Assembly: GCA_000526575.1 (NCBI GenBank)
Contig: JAGI01000003.1
Coordinates: forward strand, 434,001-498,000
Reading direction: 5' to 3'
Length of the DNA: 64,000 bases
Source of the DNA: Clostridium sp. 12(A)
Lineage (GTDB): Bacteria; Bacillota; Clostridia; Lachnospirales; Lachnospiraceae
Shown: positions 33,727 to 43,990 of the stretch, in pieces
How the letters are laid out: every line of letters begins with the position of its first letter
Position numbering within the stretch: the first letter of the stretch is position 1
Program-made: the position numbers and the translations under genes
The notes under the pieces: model-generated
Told to the model about the DNA's origin: nothing
The model's database searches: none
Seen by the model: the letters and a program-made list of their open reading frames with translations, nothing else

Positions 33727-35400
33727 TCATTTAATTTTGGTCATTGTTTTTTTGACAGCAAGCCGTTTCATCTCTCTGGCGTTCTCTCTGACTGCTTCCG
33801 TGATCTTTGCACCACCGAGAAGTCTTGCCAGTTCTTCCACCATCTCCCCATCATTCAGCGTACGAATGGTGGTTTGAGTCATTCCATCTTTTGCCGATTT
33901 TAAAATTTCAAAATGAGCATCGGCCATAGCGGCAATCTGAGGCAGATGGGTAATTAAGATCACCTGATGGCTGTTTGCGATATAGGAAAGCTTTTCTGAT
34001 ACCTTCTGCGCTGTCCTGCCGCTGATTCCAGTGTCGATTTCATCAAAAATCAAAGTAGGGATATCATCGGAATCGGCAAGGACTGTTTTCACTGCCAGCA
34101 TGATTCTTGATAACTCTCCGCCGGAAGCCACCTGGCCAAGAGGCTTTAAGGATTCGCCAGGATTTGTGGAAATAACAAATTCCGCTTCGTCATAACCGTT
34201 TGATGTATAGTGGTCCAGACGTTTAAATTCCATAGAAAATTCCACATCTAAAAAGTTTAAATCATTTAAGCCTGCTTTGATTTTTTTTGTCAGTTCTTTT
34301 GCCGTGTCTTTTCTCATATAAGATAATTGTCCGCATAAGTCGTCCAGTTTATCCTCGATTTCCTTAATATCCTGTTCTGTTTTCCGCTTTAAGCTGTCGT
34401 AATCTTCAAGCTCCTGTAAGCGTATCCTTTTTTCTTCCAGATTTGTAAAAATCTGACTTACACTTTTGCCGTACTTGGCTTCCAGATTATGTATGACATC
34501 AAGCCTTTCCTCGATTTGACTGTATTCTTCCTCATCAAATGACATATCATCCATATAAGAAGAAATTTCATGGTTGATGTCACTTAAAATAGAGTCCGCA
34601 TCAAACAGCTGATCTCTGATTGCTGACAGCCTTTCATCATAAGAAGCAACGGATTCCATCTCTTTTAAAGCCCGGCTGATTAAATCCGTGCTCACAGCAG
34701 AATACGCTTGGGAAAGACTTTCGGCTATTTTTTTTCCGTGAAGAAACAGGCGGTATCTGGAAGTAAGCTCTTCTTCCTCTCCATCTTTTAAATCAGCGTT
34801 TTCTATCTCTTCCATCTCAAAACGGATGAAATCCATTTCCCTGAGTCTGGTCTCTTCATCAAGAGCAAAGGTAGAAAGACGTTCCTTTAGCCGGCAATAT
34901 TCCCGGTATGCTTCTGCAATATTCTCTTTTAGCTCATGGGACTTTTTATCCTGGTATCGGTCCAGAATCTCGAGATGTTTTGATTTGTAGAGTAAAGACT
35001 GGTGTTCATGCTGTCCATGGATATCAATTAATAGTCCGGTGATATCCCGCAGCTTTCCTGCGGTCACCGTTTCGTCATTGATTTTGCTCAGACTTCTGGA
35101 AGGCATGATTTTTTTTGATATGATTACCGTACCATCGCCGTCGGGATGGACGTCATATTCCTTTAACATGGAAAGCTTTTCTGGATCGCTGACCGTAAAG
35201 ATCAGTTCAATATAAGCATAATCCGCGCCCTTTCTGATGATGTCCTTGGGTACCTTGCCTCCCAAAGCTATGGTCACAGAGCCGATGATAATTGATTTTC
35301 CGGCACCGGTCTCGCCGGTCAGGACATTCAGTCCTTCCTTAAATTCTACATCGGCCTTTTCAATCAGGGCTAAGTTTCTTACGTGTAATTCTGAAAGCAT
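33727..35400 (-). CDS. recN: DNA repair protein RecN
   Basis: 557-residue SMC-like ATPase that gathers double-strand ends. Walker A GETGAGKSIIIG near the N-terminus, long coiled-coil arms (about 150-370), ABC signature LKPLGQVASGGELSRIMLA and Walker B PTLIFDEIDTGISG with D-loop, then the H-loop VILITHLPQIA. Length is normal. It follows argR by 10 nt. Confidence 0.97.
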   Translation of the reverse strand: MLSELHVRNLALIEKADVEFKEGLNVLTGETGAGKSIIIGSVTIALGGKVPKDIIRKGADYAYIELIFTVSDPEKLSMLKEYDVHPDGDGTVIISKKIMPSRSLSKINDETVTAGKLRDITGLLIDIHGQHEHQSLLYKSKHLEILDRYQDKKSHELKENIAEAYREYCRLKERLSTFALDEETRLREMDFIRFEMEEIENADLKDGEEEELTSRYRLFLHGKKIAESLSQAYSAVSTDLISRALKEMESVASYDERLSAIRDQLFDADSILSDINHEISSYMDDMSFDEEEYSQIEERLDVIHNLEAKYGKSVSQIFTNLEEKRIRLQELEDYDSLKRKTEQDIKEIEDKLDDLCGQLSYMRKDTAKELTKKIKAGLNDLNFLDVEFSMEFKRLDHYTSNGYDEAEFVISTNPGESLKPLGQVASGGELSRIMLAVKTVLADSDDIPTLIFDEIDTGISGRTAQKVSEKLSYIANSHQVILITHLPQIAAMADAHFEILKSAKDGMTQTTIRTLNDGEMVEELARLLGGAKITEAVRENAREMKRLAVKKTMTKIK

Positions 35401-35410
35401 GGCAGCCTCC

Positions 35411-35860
35411 TTATCCCGTAATAAGTTTTTTCAGTTTGTCCATCATCAGGATGGTATCATCGGAGCTTCTTATGGCGCACATGATGGTGTCATCTCCAGC
35501 AATGCAGCCCACCATTTCATTAAAGTGAAGGGCGTCAAGAGCCGCAGCTACAGCCATAGCCATACCTGAGACCGTTTTAATGACAAGAATGTTCTGTGCC
35601 ATGTCCATGGACAAGTATCCATCTTTTAAAATTCTTATATATTTATCGCTGAATGAGCTCTGGCTCTGAAGCACCATATAACGCTGTTTTCCAGATTCTG
35701 AAGGAACCTTTGTTAATTTAAGCTCCCTGATATCTCTGGATACGGTAGCCTGTGTTACCGCAAAACCAGCCTTATTTAAATATTCCGCCAGCTCTTCCTG
35801 TGTCTCGATTTCATGTTTTCCGATGAGTTCCACAATTTTGCTGTGTCGTTCCAGTTTCAT
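35411..35860 (-). CDS. argR: Arginine repressor ArgR
   Basis: 149-residue hexameric regulator of arginine genes. N-terminal winged helix with the SR motif (QATVSRDIRELKLTKV) and C-terminal arginine-binding domain with GCIAGDDTIMCAIRS. Conserved in the recN-argR-nadK neighbourhood. SD GGAGG just before the ATG, 12 nt after nadK. Confidence 0.95.
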   Translation of the reverse strand: MKLERHSKIVELIGKHEIETQEELAEYLNKAGFAVTQATVSRDIRELKLTKVPSESGKQRYMVLQSQSSFSDKYIRILKDGYLSMDMAQNILVIKTVSGMAMAVAAALDALHFNEMVGCIAGDDTIMCAIRSSDDTILMMDKLKKLITG

Positions 35861-35872
35861 TATGTTTCCTCC

Positions 35873-36730
35873 TTATATACCGGTCATCTTATTACGCAGG
35901 TTATCTAAAAACGAGATATGTTTCAGCTTAACCAGTATGGTCTTACCTTCTGACCTGCCGATTTCCACCATATCCCCGGGGCAAAGCCTCATTTGGGTAT
36001 CCCCATCAAAAACTGCTTCCTGATAGATATCTTCCTGCCCCATCATCTCCACCCGTATGGAGTCATCGGAAGACAGAACAATGCTTCTGGCTCCCAAAAC
36101 ATGAGAACAGATGGGTGTTAATACAAGCATCCGGGAATCCGGCACCAGAATCGGCCCTCCGGCAGAAAGGTTATAAGCCGTAGAACCAGTTGGAGTTGCG
36201 GCTATGAGGCCATCCGCCCGGTACTCATTAAAGTATTCCCCATTGACAAATACCTTAAATTTAAGAACCTTCAGCTTCTGGTTTCTGATAATAACGATCT
36301 CATTTAAGGCAATATCCTGAAATATTTTTTCACCAGCTCGGGTGATGGAACCATGTAACATCATCCGTTCTTCCAGTGTGTAATCTCCTGAAAGGAGGGA
36401 GGCAAGAGCTCCGTATATCTCTTCGGTGCGGGATATCTGGGTCAGGTATCCAAGTGTGCCCCGGTTGATTCCAAGTATGGGAATGTTACGGCCGGCTAAG
36501 TCTCTGGCTGCCTGAATGAGGGTGCCATCTCCCCCAAGGGTGATGATACAGTCTGTTTCTTCAGGTACCATGGCTGAGTCCGTATAATGGCTGCCCGGAT
36601 AATCTTCCTTTTTATTGCTTCCTCCAATGACACAAGTAGCGCCATGAGATAAAAGATATTGACTGATGGTATCTGCAGTCTCCTTCGCACCTTCCTTATC
36701 CGGATTCATGATTACATAAAAATGTTTCAT
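35873..36730 (-). CDS. nadK: NAD kinase
   Basis: 285-residue kinase producing NADP from NAD and ATP. GGDGT motif (ITLGGDGTLIQAARDL), conserved ALNEIVIIR, and the glycine-rich ATPTGSTAYNLSAGGPI. Cytoplasmic and essential. It follows tlyA by 11 nt within the long minus-strand block. Confidence 0.97.
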   Translation of the reverse strand: MKHFYVIMNPDKEGAKETADTISQYLLSHGATCVIGGSNKKEDYPGSHYTDSAMVPEETDCIITLGGDGTLIQAARDLAGRNIPILGINRGTLGYLTQISRTEEIYGALASLLSGDYTLEERMMLHGSITRAGEKIFQDIALNEIVIIRNQKLKVLKFKVFVNGEYFNEYRADGLIAATPTGSTAYNLSAGGPILVPDSRMLVLTPICSHVLGARSIVLSSDDSIRVEMMGQEDIYQEAVFDGDTQMRLCPGDMVEIGRSEGKTILVKLKHISFLDNLRNKMTGI

Positions 36731-36741
36731 ATAATTGCTCC

Positions 36742-37557
36742 TTACCTGCCACCACTTAGCTGTTCATGAGCCTCAGCAACAACCCGCTCCGGATCTGCCT
36801 CCATGCTTGGAGATAATCCCTCTGACTGGCAGTTTTTCAAATGTAGTAAATATTCAATATTCCCTTCCGGGCCTTTGATCGGAGAAAACTCCAGATGAAG
36901 GACGGAAAAACCGATGGAAATTGCATATTGGATTACCGCTTCTATTACCTCAAGGTGGACTGACTTTTCTCTGACCACTCCTTTTTTGCCAACCTTTTCA
37001 CGGCCTGCTTCAAATTGGGGCTTAATGAGACAAACAATCTCTCCGTCTTCCTTAAGAAGATTTTTGACTGGGCCTAATACCTTTGTTAAAGATATAAAAG
37101 AAACGTCAATGGATGAAAATTCAATGGGATCTCCAATGTCTTCCGGTGTCACATACCTGATGTTGGTTTTCTCCATGCAGACCACTCGCTTATCTTCCCT
37201 CAGCTTCCAGGCAAGCTGACCGTGTCCCACATCCACTGCATACACCTTGACCGCACCATTTTGCAGCATGCAATCGGTAAAGCCGCCGGTGGAAGAACCA
37301 ACGTCCATACAGACCTTACCCATAAGAGTCACATCAAAATGAGTCATAGCCTTCTCAAGCTTTAATCCGCCCCGGCTTACATATTTTAAGGTGTTCCCTC
37401 TCACTTCAATGACAGAAGTTTCAGGAAAAGCGGTTCCTGCCTTGTCTTCTTTGTCTCCGTCCACATAGACGATTCCAGACATGATAAGGGCTTTGGCTTT
37501 TTCTCTGGACTCTGCCAGGCCCTGCTTTACTAAAAGCACATCCAGTCTTTCTTTCAT
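36742..37557 (-). CDS. tlyA: TlyA-family rRNA 2'-O-methyltransferase
   Basis: 271-residue protein with an N-terminal S4 RNA-binding domain (RLDVLLVKQGLAESREKAK) and an FtsJ-like SAM methyltransferase domain (MDVGSSTGGFTDCMLQNGA). In mycobacteria TlyA modifies 16S and 23S rRNA; the haemolysin label is historical. Its start ATG overlaps the dxs stop by 4 nt (ATGA), showing translational coupling. Confidence 0.95.
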   Translation of the reverse strand: MKERLDVLLVKQGLAESREKAKALIMSGIVYVDGDKEDKAGTAFPETSVIEVRGNTLKYVSRGGLKLEKAMTHFDVTLMGKVCMDVGSSTGGFTDCMLQNGAVKVYAVDVGHGQLAWKLREDKRVVCMEKTNIRYVTPEDIGDPIEFSSIDVSFISLTKVLGPVKNLLKEDGEIVCLIKPQFEAGREKVGKKGVVREKSVHLEVIEAVIQYAISIGFSVLHLEFSPIKGPEGNIEYLLHLKNCQSEGLSPSMEADPERVVAEAHEQLSGGR

Positions 37558-39479
37558 TCCTTTTTCTCTTTCCCTGTTTCGTCTTTATAATGTTTCCATT
37601 CGGTATCCTGGCGTTCCAGATCAAGATACTCTTTTTTCAATCGCCAGATAATGGAATCGCTGTCAATCCCCAACCCTTTTCTAAGAAGGGATACGTTGCC
37701 ATGTTCTACATAAGAATCCGGCAATGCAATGTTTACCACCTTTATATGGGGATAATTCTCATGAATATAATTGGTTATATTAAGGCCATAGCCGCCCTGA
37801 AGTACATTCTCTTCCATGGTAACCATAAGCCAATGGTCTTTCGCCAGAGAATCAACCAGTTCTTTGTCAAAGGGCTTAATGAACCGTCCGTTTGCAAGGG
37901 TACAGTTCCAGCCGTCTGCTTTCAGCTTTTCTCTTACATGTTCTCCTGTGCTGACCATGCTTCCTACTGCCAAAAGAGCGATGTCCTTTTCTTTATAGAG
38001 CATCTCACCTTTTCCAAATTCAATGGGACTGCGAAACTCCTTTAGTCCCTGGTATGCCTCTCCTCTTGGATAACGAACGGCTATAGGAGCGCCATAGGAT
38101 AAGGCAAATTCCATCCCATCCATCAGCTCCCATAAGTTTTTCGGCGCAAAAACGCTCATACTTGGAACGGCTGTTAAGAAGGAATAATCAAAGATTCCCT
38201 GATGGGTCTCTCCGTCACTGCCCACAAGTCCGGCCCTGTCTACTGCAAATACCACAGGGAGATTCTGGATGCACACATCATGAAGCACCTGATCAAATCC
38301 ACGCTGCAAAAAAGAGGAATACACAGCTACCACAGGCTTTAAACCTCCTGCTGCCATTCCTGCTGCCGAGGTTACGGCATGCTGCTCTGCTATCCCCACA
38401 TCAAAAAAGCGGTTCGGAAACTGTTTGGCGAAACGTTTTAAACCGGTTCCGTCAGGCATGGCTGCCGTAACTGCCACAATTTTTTCATCTGCCTCAGCCA
38501 GACGGCATATGGTCTTTGAGAACACATCCGTATAGCTTGGGTTCTTTTTTTCTTTTTTAGATTCCCCTGTGAGGATATCAAACGGCTCAACTCCATGGAA
38601 TCTGGAAGGATTCTTCTCTGCAAAAGAATACCCTTTTCCCTTTTGGGTAATGACATGGACCAGAACCGTATGATTAAGCTTCTTAGCCTCTCTAAAGGCT
38701 CTCGTCAGCGCCTTTGTATTATGACCGTCTATGGGACCAAGATAGGTAATTCCCATATTCTCAAACAACATGCCTGGAATCAGCAGCTGCTTGATTCCGT
38801 TCTTGGTACGGCTGATTTTCTCAATAATAGAGTCTCCGACTACAGGAACCCTGGAAAGGACATTGGTCACATGTTTTTTTAAATCCAGATATCCTTCTCC
38901 CGTTCGAATGCTGCTTAAATATGTGGACATACCGCCTACATTCTCGGAAATAGACATGTTATTGTCATTTAGGATAATGATAAAATTCTTTTCCATCCTG
39001 GCCGCATTGTTTAAGGCTTCATAGGCCATGCCTCCGGTTAAGGCGCCATCTCCGATGACAGAGACCACATAATGATCCTCTCCCAGAACATCTCTTGCCT
39101 GAGCAAGTCCAAGGCCTGCGGAAATAGAAGTAGAGCTGTGGCCTGTATCAAAGGCATCACAGGGGCTCTCTTTTCTCTTTGGGAAGCCGCTGATTCCGCC
39201 AAACTGGCGAAGCTCATCAAATGCAGCCTTCCTTCCGCTTAATATCTTATGGGTATAGGACTGATGTCCTACATCCCAAACCACCTTATCTTTTGGAAGG
39301 TCAAAGGCCAGATAAATAGCCATGGTAAGCTCAACCACTCCTAAATTGGAAGCAAGATGGCCTCCTATGGTGCTTATTTTTTCCAGTAAAAAATCCCGGA
39401 TTTCCTGGCTTAAGACATCGAGCTCCTGCTTATTCAGCTTCTTGATGTCTTCCGGTCCGTTTATCTTATCCAATATCAT
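37554..39479 (-). CDS. dxs: 1-deoxy-D-xylulose-5-phosphate synthase
   Basis: 641-residue thiamine-diphosphate enzyme that condenses pyruvate and glyceraldehyde 3-phosphate, the first step of the MEP isoprenoid pathway. HQSYTHKILSGR, TPP motif GDGALTGGMAYEALNNAA...NDNNMSI, catalytic GIAEQHAVTSAAG and transketolase C-domain YPRGE are all present. Followed by tlyA (overlap) and preceded by ispA, so two isoprenoid genes are together. Confidence 0.98.
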   Translation of the reverse strand: MILDKINGPEDIKKLNKQELDVLSQEIRDFLLEKISTIGGHLASNLGVVELTMAIYLAFDLPKDKVVWDVGHQSYTHKILSGRKAAFDELRQFGGISGFPKRKESPCDAFDTGHSSTSISAGLGLAQARDVLGEDHYVVSVIGDGALTGGMAYEALNNAARMEKNFIIILNDNNMSISENVGGMSTYLSSIRTGEGYLDLKKHVTNVLSRVPVVGDSIIEKISRTKNGIKQLLIPGMLFENMGITYLGPIDGHNTKALTRAFREAKKLNHTVLVHVITQKGKGYSFAEKNPSRFHGVEPFDILTGESKKEKKNPSYTDVFSKTICRLAEADEKIVAVTAAMPDGTGLKRFAKQFPNRFFDVGIAEQHAVTSAAGMAAGGLKPVVAVYSSFLQRGFDQVLHDVCIQNLPVVFAVDRAGLVGSDGETHQGIFDYSFLTAVPSMSVFAPKNLWELMDGMEFALSYGAPIAVRYPRGEAYQGLKEFRSPIEFGKGEMLYKEKDIALLAVGSMVSTGEHVREKLKADGWNCTLANGRFIKPFDKELVDSLAKDHWLMVTMEENVLQGGYGLNITNYIHENYPHIKVVNIALPDSYVEHGNVSLLRKGLGIDSDSIIWRLKKEYLDLERQDTEWKHYKDETGKEKKE

Positions 39480-39495
39480 ATTTTAATCAAATCCT

Positions 39496-40395
39496 TTATT
39501 TTTCACGGTTTACCAGCATCCGGATCAGTTCTTCCAAGAATTCATTCTTTCCCGGAAGCTCATGAAGAACGGAAACTGCTTCTTCTGAGATACGTTCCAC
39601 ATCCTGCTTCGCCTTAGTCATACCATAGATGGAAACATAGGTAGTTTTATGATTTTTTTCGTCGCTTAATACAGGCTTTCCAAGAACCTCGTTGCTGCTG
39701 GTCAAATCAAGGATATCATCCTGGATCTGGAATGCCATACCAATTAAGGCTGCCATACGTTCCACCTGTTTTAATTCCTCTTCCCCCGCTCCGCCAAGCA
39801 GCGCACCAATCATCATGGAGGCTTCTAAGAGAGCACCCGTTTTCAAACGGTATATAAATTCAAGTTTTTCTTTTGGAACCGGTTCTCCTGAAAGCTCTAC
39901 ATCAACAGTCTGTCCGCCGATCATTCCAAAAATTCCTGTTTTTTCTGCCAGGATTCCCATAGAACGGGCAACCCGGTCAGCTCTGTCCGTCATAGAAAGG
40001 GCCTTAGCCGCCGTCTCCATGGAATAGATAAGAAGTCCATCTCCAGCTAAAACTGCCATGTCGTAGCCAAATTTCACCCATGCCGTAGGAAGCCCCCGGC
40101 GCAGGGTGTCATTATCCATACAGGGCAGATCGTCATGGATTAAGGATGAGGTGTGGATCATCTCAATGGCCGCCATAAAGGGCTCAATTTCTTTGCCACT
40201 GCCGCCAAATAAGCGGTATGTCTCCTCCATGAGCATAGGGCGGAGCCTTTTTCCTCCTGCCTTCACACTGTAATCCATGGCCTCAAGCACAGTGGCCTGA
40301 TAGCCGCTCACTTCAGGTAGATAGGATTCCACCACCTGACCGACCTCTTTCATACGGGCAGAAAACAATTCATTAAAGTTCACTTTTTTCACCAT
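39496..40395 (-). CDS. ispA: Farnesyl/geranyl diphosphate synthase
   Basis: 299-residue prenyltransferase. First aspartate-rich motif DDLPCMDND, second DDILD preceded by FQIQ, and KTGALLEASMMIGALLGG. It adds isopentenyl diphosphate units to make C15 or C20 chains. The start overlaps the xseB coding end by about 20 nt, indicating coupling. ATG or the adjacent GTG could initiate. Confidence 0.95.
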   Translation of the reverse strand: MVKKVNFNELFSARMKEVGQVVESYLPEVSGYQATVLEAMDYSVKAGGKRLRPMLMEETYRLFGGSGKEIEPFMAAIEMIHTSSLIHDDLPCMDNDTLRRGLPTAWVKFGYDMAVLAGDGLLIYSMETAAKALSMTDRADRVARSMGILAEKTGIFGMIGGQTVDVELSGEPVPKEKLEFIYRLKTGALLEASMMIGALLGGAGEEELKQVERMAALIGMAFQIQDDILDLTSSNEVLGKPVLSDEKNHKTTYVSIYGMTKAKQDVERISEEAVSVLHELPGKNEFLEELIRMLVNREK

Positions 40396-40585
40396 TTTCC
40401 TCTAATACGATTATCTTCTTTTCTACGTTATCTATCTTCTCATTGCAGGACTTTACAAGCTTCATGCCTGTTTCATAATGCTGAAAGGACTCTTCCAGGG
40501 AGCACTCTCCGCTCTCTAACTTTTTGATCAGTTCCTCCAGCTCAGCAAACGTCTCTTCAATGGTCTTTTCTTTTTTCACTGCCAT
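40373..40585 (-). CDS. xseB: Exodeoxyribonuclease VII small subunit
   Basis: 70-residue helical protein with the family motif FAELEELIKKLESGECSLEESFQHYETGMKL. It binds in several copies to XseA to form exonuclease VII, which degrades single-stranded DNA. Adjacent to xseA (11 nt) as usual. The C-terminal part is highly acidic. Confidence 0.95.
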   Translation of the reverse strand: MAVKKEKTIEETFAELEELIKKLESGECSLEESFQHYETGMKLVKSCNEKIDNVEKKIIVLEENGEKSEL

Positions 40586-40596
40586 GATGGACCTCC

Positions 40597-41895
40597 TTAT
40601 CTCCTATCCGGATCATCCTTTTTTTCCTCGTCACTTTGGTTGATTCTGGAAATCACTGCTTCCATACTTCCATCCCTGACGATGACCTTAATGCCGTCTC
40701 CAGCTTTTACCTTGGTCACAGAATCAATTCTATGATCCTTTTGATCCGTTACGAATCCATATCCTCCGCCAATCTTCTTTAAGGGGGACTGAGCCTCTAA
40801 ACGGCTGGCAAACAACTCAAGCCGGTGCCTGTCACGGACTGTCTGCTTTTCTAACAGAGTCTTCATCCGATTGGCAGCGTTTTCGGCATCTGCCTTATAG
40901 CCTGCGGTCATGGAAAGCAAAATGGTCTGGATCTTTATCTCGAGATCAGAAAGCCTCTGACGGCTTTCCCGGATGCTTCTTCTCGGATCAAAATACTTAA
41001 GCCGTAACCCATATTGGTCCGCATGGAAGCGGTAGCGTTCCATCTTTCGTTCCATGGTCTTTTTTAAGGTGTTTCGGTACAGCTCCTTCTGCTCTTCAAA
41101 CAGGGAATAATCAAAAACTGCCAGCTCCGCCGCGGCAGAAGGCGTGGGAGCACGCATATCCGCCACATAATCTGCTATGGTCACATCGGTTTCATGACCG
41201 ACTGCAGAAATGACTGGAGTGGAGCACTGGAAAATGGCTCTGGCCACAATTTCTTCGTTAAATGCCCATAAATCTTCAATGGAACCGCCTCCCCTTCCCA
41301 CAATCAGGACATCAAGCCCCATCTGGTCCAGTACCTCGATTCCTTTTGCAATACTCTCTTTTGCATTCTCTCCCTGGACAAGAGCCGGGTAGAGATAAAG
41401 CTGCACGTAAGGATTTCTCCTTGCCGATATATTCATAATGTCCCGGATGGCTGCACCGGTGGGAGCTGTTACGATTCCTATGGTCTTTGCATACCTGGGA
41501 ATGGGCTTTTTATACTCCGCAGAGAACATTCCCATCTCTTCCAGCTCATTACGCAGCTTCTGGAACCGTTCAAACAGATCTCCAAGCCCTTCTCTTGTTA
41601 TCTCCTGGGCATAGAGCTGATAGCGCCCATCCCGTTCATAAACCTCAATGCTCCCCTTTACCGTTACCTGCTGGCCTTCTTCCATCTGAAAGGAAAGACC
41701 CTTTCTGGAACCGGCAAACATCACAGCAGCTATAGACGATTTTCCGTCCTTTAAGGTAAAGTAGATATGTCCGGAGGTATGATACTTGCAGTTGGAGACT
41801 TCTCCTTTTACAGAGATGCGGTTCAGCGCAAAGTCCTGGGCAAACATATTCTTGATGTAAGCATTGACCTGGGAAACAGAATAAGCGCCAGCCAT
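40597..41895 (-). CDS. xseA: Exodeoxyribonuclease VII large subunit
   Basis: 432-residue catalytic subunit. N-terminal OB fold (YSVSQVNAYIKNMF...VSNCKYHTSGHIYFTLKD), catalytic domain with TSPTGAAIRDI-like VTAPTGAAIRDIMNI, GRGGGSIEDLWAFNEE and SAVGHETDVTIADYVADMRAPTPSAAAEL, then a coiled-coil region. It ends in a charged tail. 1 nt from nusB. Confidence 0.97.
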   Translation of the reverse strand: MAGAYSVSQVNAYIKNMFAQDFALNRISVKGEVSNCKYHTSGHIYFTLKDGKSSIAAVMFAGSRKGLSFQMEEGQQVTVKGSIEVYERDGRYQLYAQEITREGLGDLFERFQKLRNELEEMGMFSAEYKKPIPRYAKTIGIVTAPTGAAIRDIMNISARRNPYVQLYLYPALVQGENAKESIAKGIEVLDQMGLDVLIVGRGGGSIEDLWAFNEEIVARAIFQCSTPVISAVGHETDVTIADYVADMRAPTPSAAAELAVFDYSLFEEQKELYRNTLKKTMERKMERYRFHADQYGLRLKYFDPRRSIRESRQRLSDLEIKIQTILLSMTAGYKADAENAANRMKTLLEKQTVRDRHRLELFASRLEAQSPLKKIGGGYGFVTDQKDHRIDSVTKVKAGDGIKVIVRDGSMEAVISRINQSDEEKKDDPDRR

Positions 41896-41896
41896 A

Positions 41897-42340
41897 TTAC
41901 ACCAGCTTTGCTAAGACTCCGTTGATAAATGCCGGAGCTTCGTTCCCGCCGTACTTTTTAGCCAGTTCCACTGCCTCGTTGATGGCTACCTTTTCCGGAA
42001 CATCGTCGTCAAATAATATTTCATATAAAGCAAGACGGAGGATTGTAAGTTCGGCTCTGCCCATACGCTTTGTCTTCCAGCCTTCTGCCACTTCATTGAT
42101 CTTAAGATCCAGTTCCGGTATCTTAACCATGACAGCTTCTGCTCTTTCTTTTAACTGGTCGGAATTCTCACCGCTCATTGACACATCGTGTATGATCTCT
42201 TCCTTTCCTTCTTTGTCGAAATCATACTCCATTGGTTCCTCAAAATATTGGATAAGCTGCTCGTCCTTTTCCTCTGCCGGATGGAAATCCGCACAAAAAA
42301 GCAGCTTAAAGCAGTGTTCACGCATTTTACTTCTGGTCAT
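41897..42340 (-). CDS. nusB: Transcription antitermination factor NusB
   Basis: 147-residue helical protein that binds boxA RNA with NusE in rRNA antitermination. Motifs [59 protein letters not shown] and [10 protein letters not shown] are classic. First gene of the nusB-xseA-xseB-ispA-dxs run. Confidence 0.96.
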   Translation of the reverse strand: MTRSKMREHCFKLLFCADFHPAEEKDEQLIQYFEEPMEYDFDKEGKEEIIHDVSMSGENSDQLKERAEAVMVKIPELDLKINEVAEGWKTKRMGRAELTILRLALYEILFDDDVPEKVAINEAVELAKKYGGNEAPAFINGVLAKLV

Positions 42341-42455
42341 TTACCATGGTCCTCCTGTTGGTAATTTTTCTGGGCGTTTGGAATTATTATACCTTACCGT
42401 GGTTTATTATACAATAGCAACTTTTCCTTATCCGTATGTGGATTATATGAAACTA

Positions 42456-43883
42456 TCACCGTTTTACGGCATACTGGTTCTTCCCTTTTCGCTTTGCCTG
42501 ATACAAAGCTTCATCCGCTCGTTTTAAGATGGCATCGTAATCATTTTCATTCTCGCCTACCAGGGTGATTCCAATGCTTGCATGGATATTCCCTGAGATA
42601 TTAAAGGCATTTAAAATCCGGGCTGCTATGGCTTCCGGCTGCTTTCTGCCTCTCATGCCAAAGAGCCAGATACAGAATTCATCCCCTCCGAAGCGTACGA
42701 TGACGTCCTCCTGTCTGGTACAGGCATTTAGAATCTGCCCCACTTCTACCAGAACCAGGTCACCTTTGTGGTGTCCGAAGGTATCATTGATCTTTTTGAA
42801 ATCATCTATATCAAGAAACATGCAGGCGTAGAATCGTTTATTTCCCACTCCTTTTAATCCCTGGGACACAAGCTTTCTTGCAGTTTCCCGGGTATAAACT
42901 CCTGTTAAATAATCCTTCTGCGCCCTTTTTTCTTCCTTCTTTCGGTAATGAAGAATACCAAGGATGAGAAGGATGGCGCAGACCAGCATTAACGTGGAGC
43001 TTGTAATAAAGCCAAGGGTCAGTCCCCGAATCCGGTTCAGCATGCTTTCATACCGTTCAGCTTCTACCAGGGAGGCTGTCATCCAGTCCTCAATTCCAGT
43101 GGGTTGAAAAAGCAAGAGCCGTTTTTTATTATTCTCATAATAAATCAAAAATCCGGCCTGTCCGCTTTTTACGACCTCCCTCATCTGCTCTAAGGATTGT
43201 CCATCCCGAAACTCCATATCTTTTAGAAGCTCGAATACCGTATCCTTTTGGTCGATTCCTGAGCTTGAGACCATGATCTGGCCTTCCTGAGTAAAAATGA
43301 AATTGGCTCCGTAACGGCTTAAGGGACTGTCATCCAAGTACTTTTCTATCTCTGCTGCGGAGTATTCCAGACAGGCAGCGCCTTTTACTTTAGAATCTCT
43401 AATGATAGGAACTGCCAGAACAATTCCATCCTGGCCCTCAAAGCCTCCGGGAAGTAGCCTGGAAACATTTTTTTCACCCTTTAACACCTTCTGGTAGTAA
43501 GCTCTCCCGGAAATATCAGCAGTCTCATGGTTCCCATAATATATGGTTCCCTTATCATCTGCCACCCCTAATCTGGAGGTTTCTTTCTCATTTTCCGCTA
43601 TCAGCTCCCACCAGCTTTCGTTTCCCGATCCATCGGGAGGATCAGAGAATGAGGCAAACAGTTCCAGCCATTCAAGCTTTGACTCGGTCAAGTTCTGCAG
43701 ATAGCTGAGAATCTTATCATTTTCAAGCTTAATATCCCGGTACGTCTGATCTAGGAGACTTTTTTCCACTTCTCTGAAATAATAAAGATTCATCGCAAGG
43801 ATTCCTGCGATTATCGAAACCACCAGACCGAACATTCCCATTATCTTTGGCAAGTAATGATTCCCATCCCTATGATTTATCAT
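42456..43883 (-). CDS. Membrane diguanylate cyclase with extracytoplasmic sensor
   Basis: 475-residue c-di-GMP synthase. First membrane helix (about 15-37), a 250-residue outside sensor of dCACHE-like look, second helix (about 285-308), then GGDEF with the active motif VRFGGDEFCIW and an RQED inhibitory site five residues before it, so product feedback is expected. GTG 43895 or ATG 43883 could initiate; an AGGTG site favours the ATG. It interrupts the usually contiguous asp23-nusB order of clostridia. Confidence 0.9.
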   Translation of the reverse strand: MINHRDGNHYLPKIMGMFGLVVSIIAGILAMNLYYFREVEKSLLDQTYRDIKLENDKILSYLQNLTESKLEWLELFASFSDPPDGSGNESWWELIAENEKETSRLGVADDKGTIYYGNHETADISGRAYYQKVLKGEKNVSRLLPGGFEGQDGIVLAVPIIRDSKVKGAACLEYSAAEIEKYLDDSPLSRYGANFIFTQEGQIMVSSSGIDQKDTVFELLKDMEFRDGQSLEQMREVVKSGQAGFLIYYENNKKRLLLFQPTGIEDWMTASLVEAERYESMLNRIRGLTLGFITSSTLMLVCAILLILGILHYRKKEEKRAQKDYLTGVYTRETARKLVSQGLKGVGNKRFYACMFLDIDDFKKINDTFGHHKGDLVLVEVGQILNACTRQEDVIVRFGGDEFCIWLFGMRGRKQPEAIAARILNAFNISGNIHASIGITLVGENENDYDAILKRADEALYQAKRKGKNQYAVKR

Positions 43884-43990
43884 ATTAAAAAACACCTGTC
43901 CTTAACATCCTGTCCTAATGCATATGGTTCATTATAAATCCTGTCCATTTTCATTACAAGATAAACTTTATTACGAAAAGCAAAAGAAAA

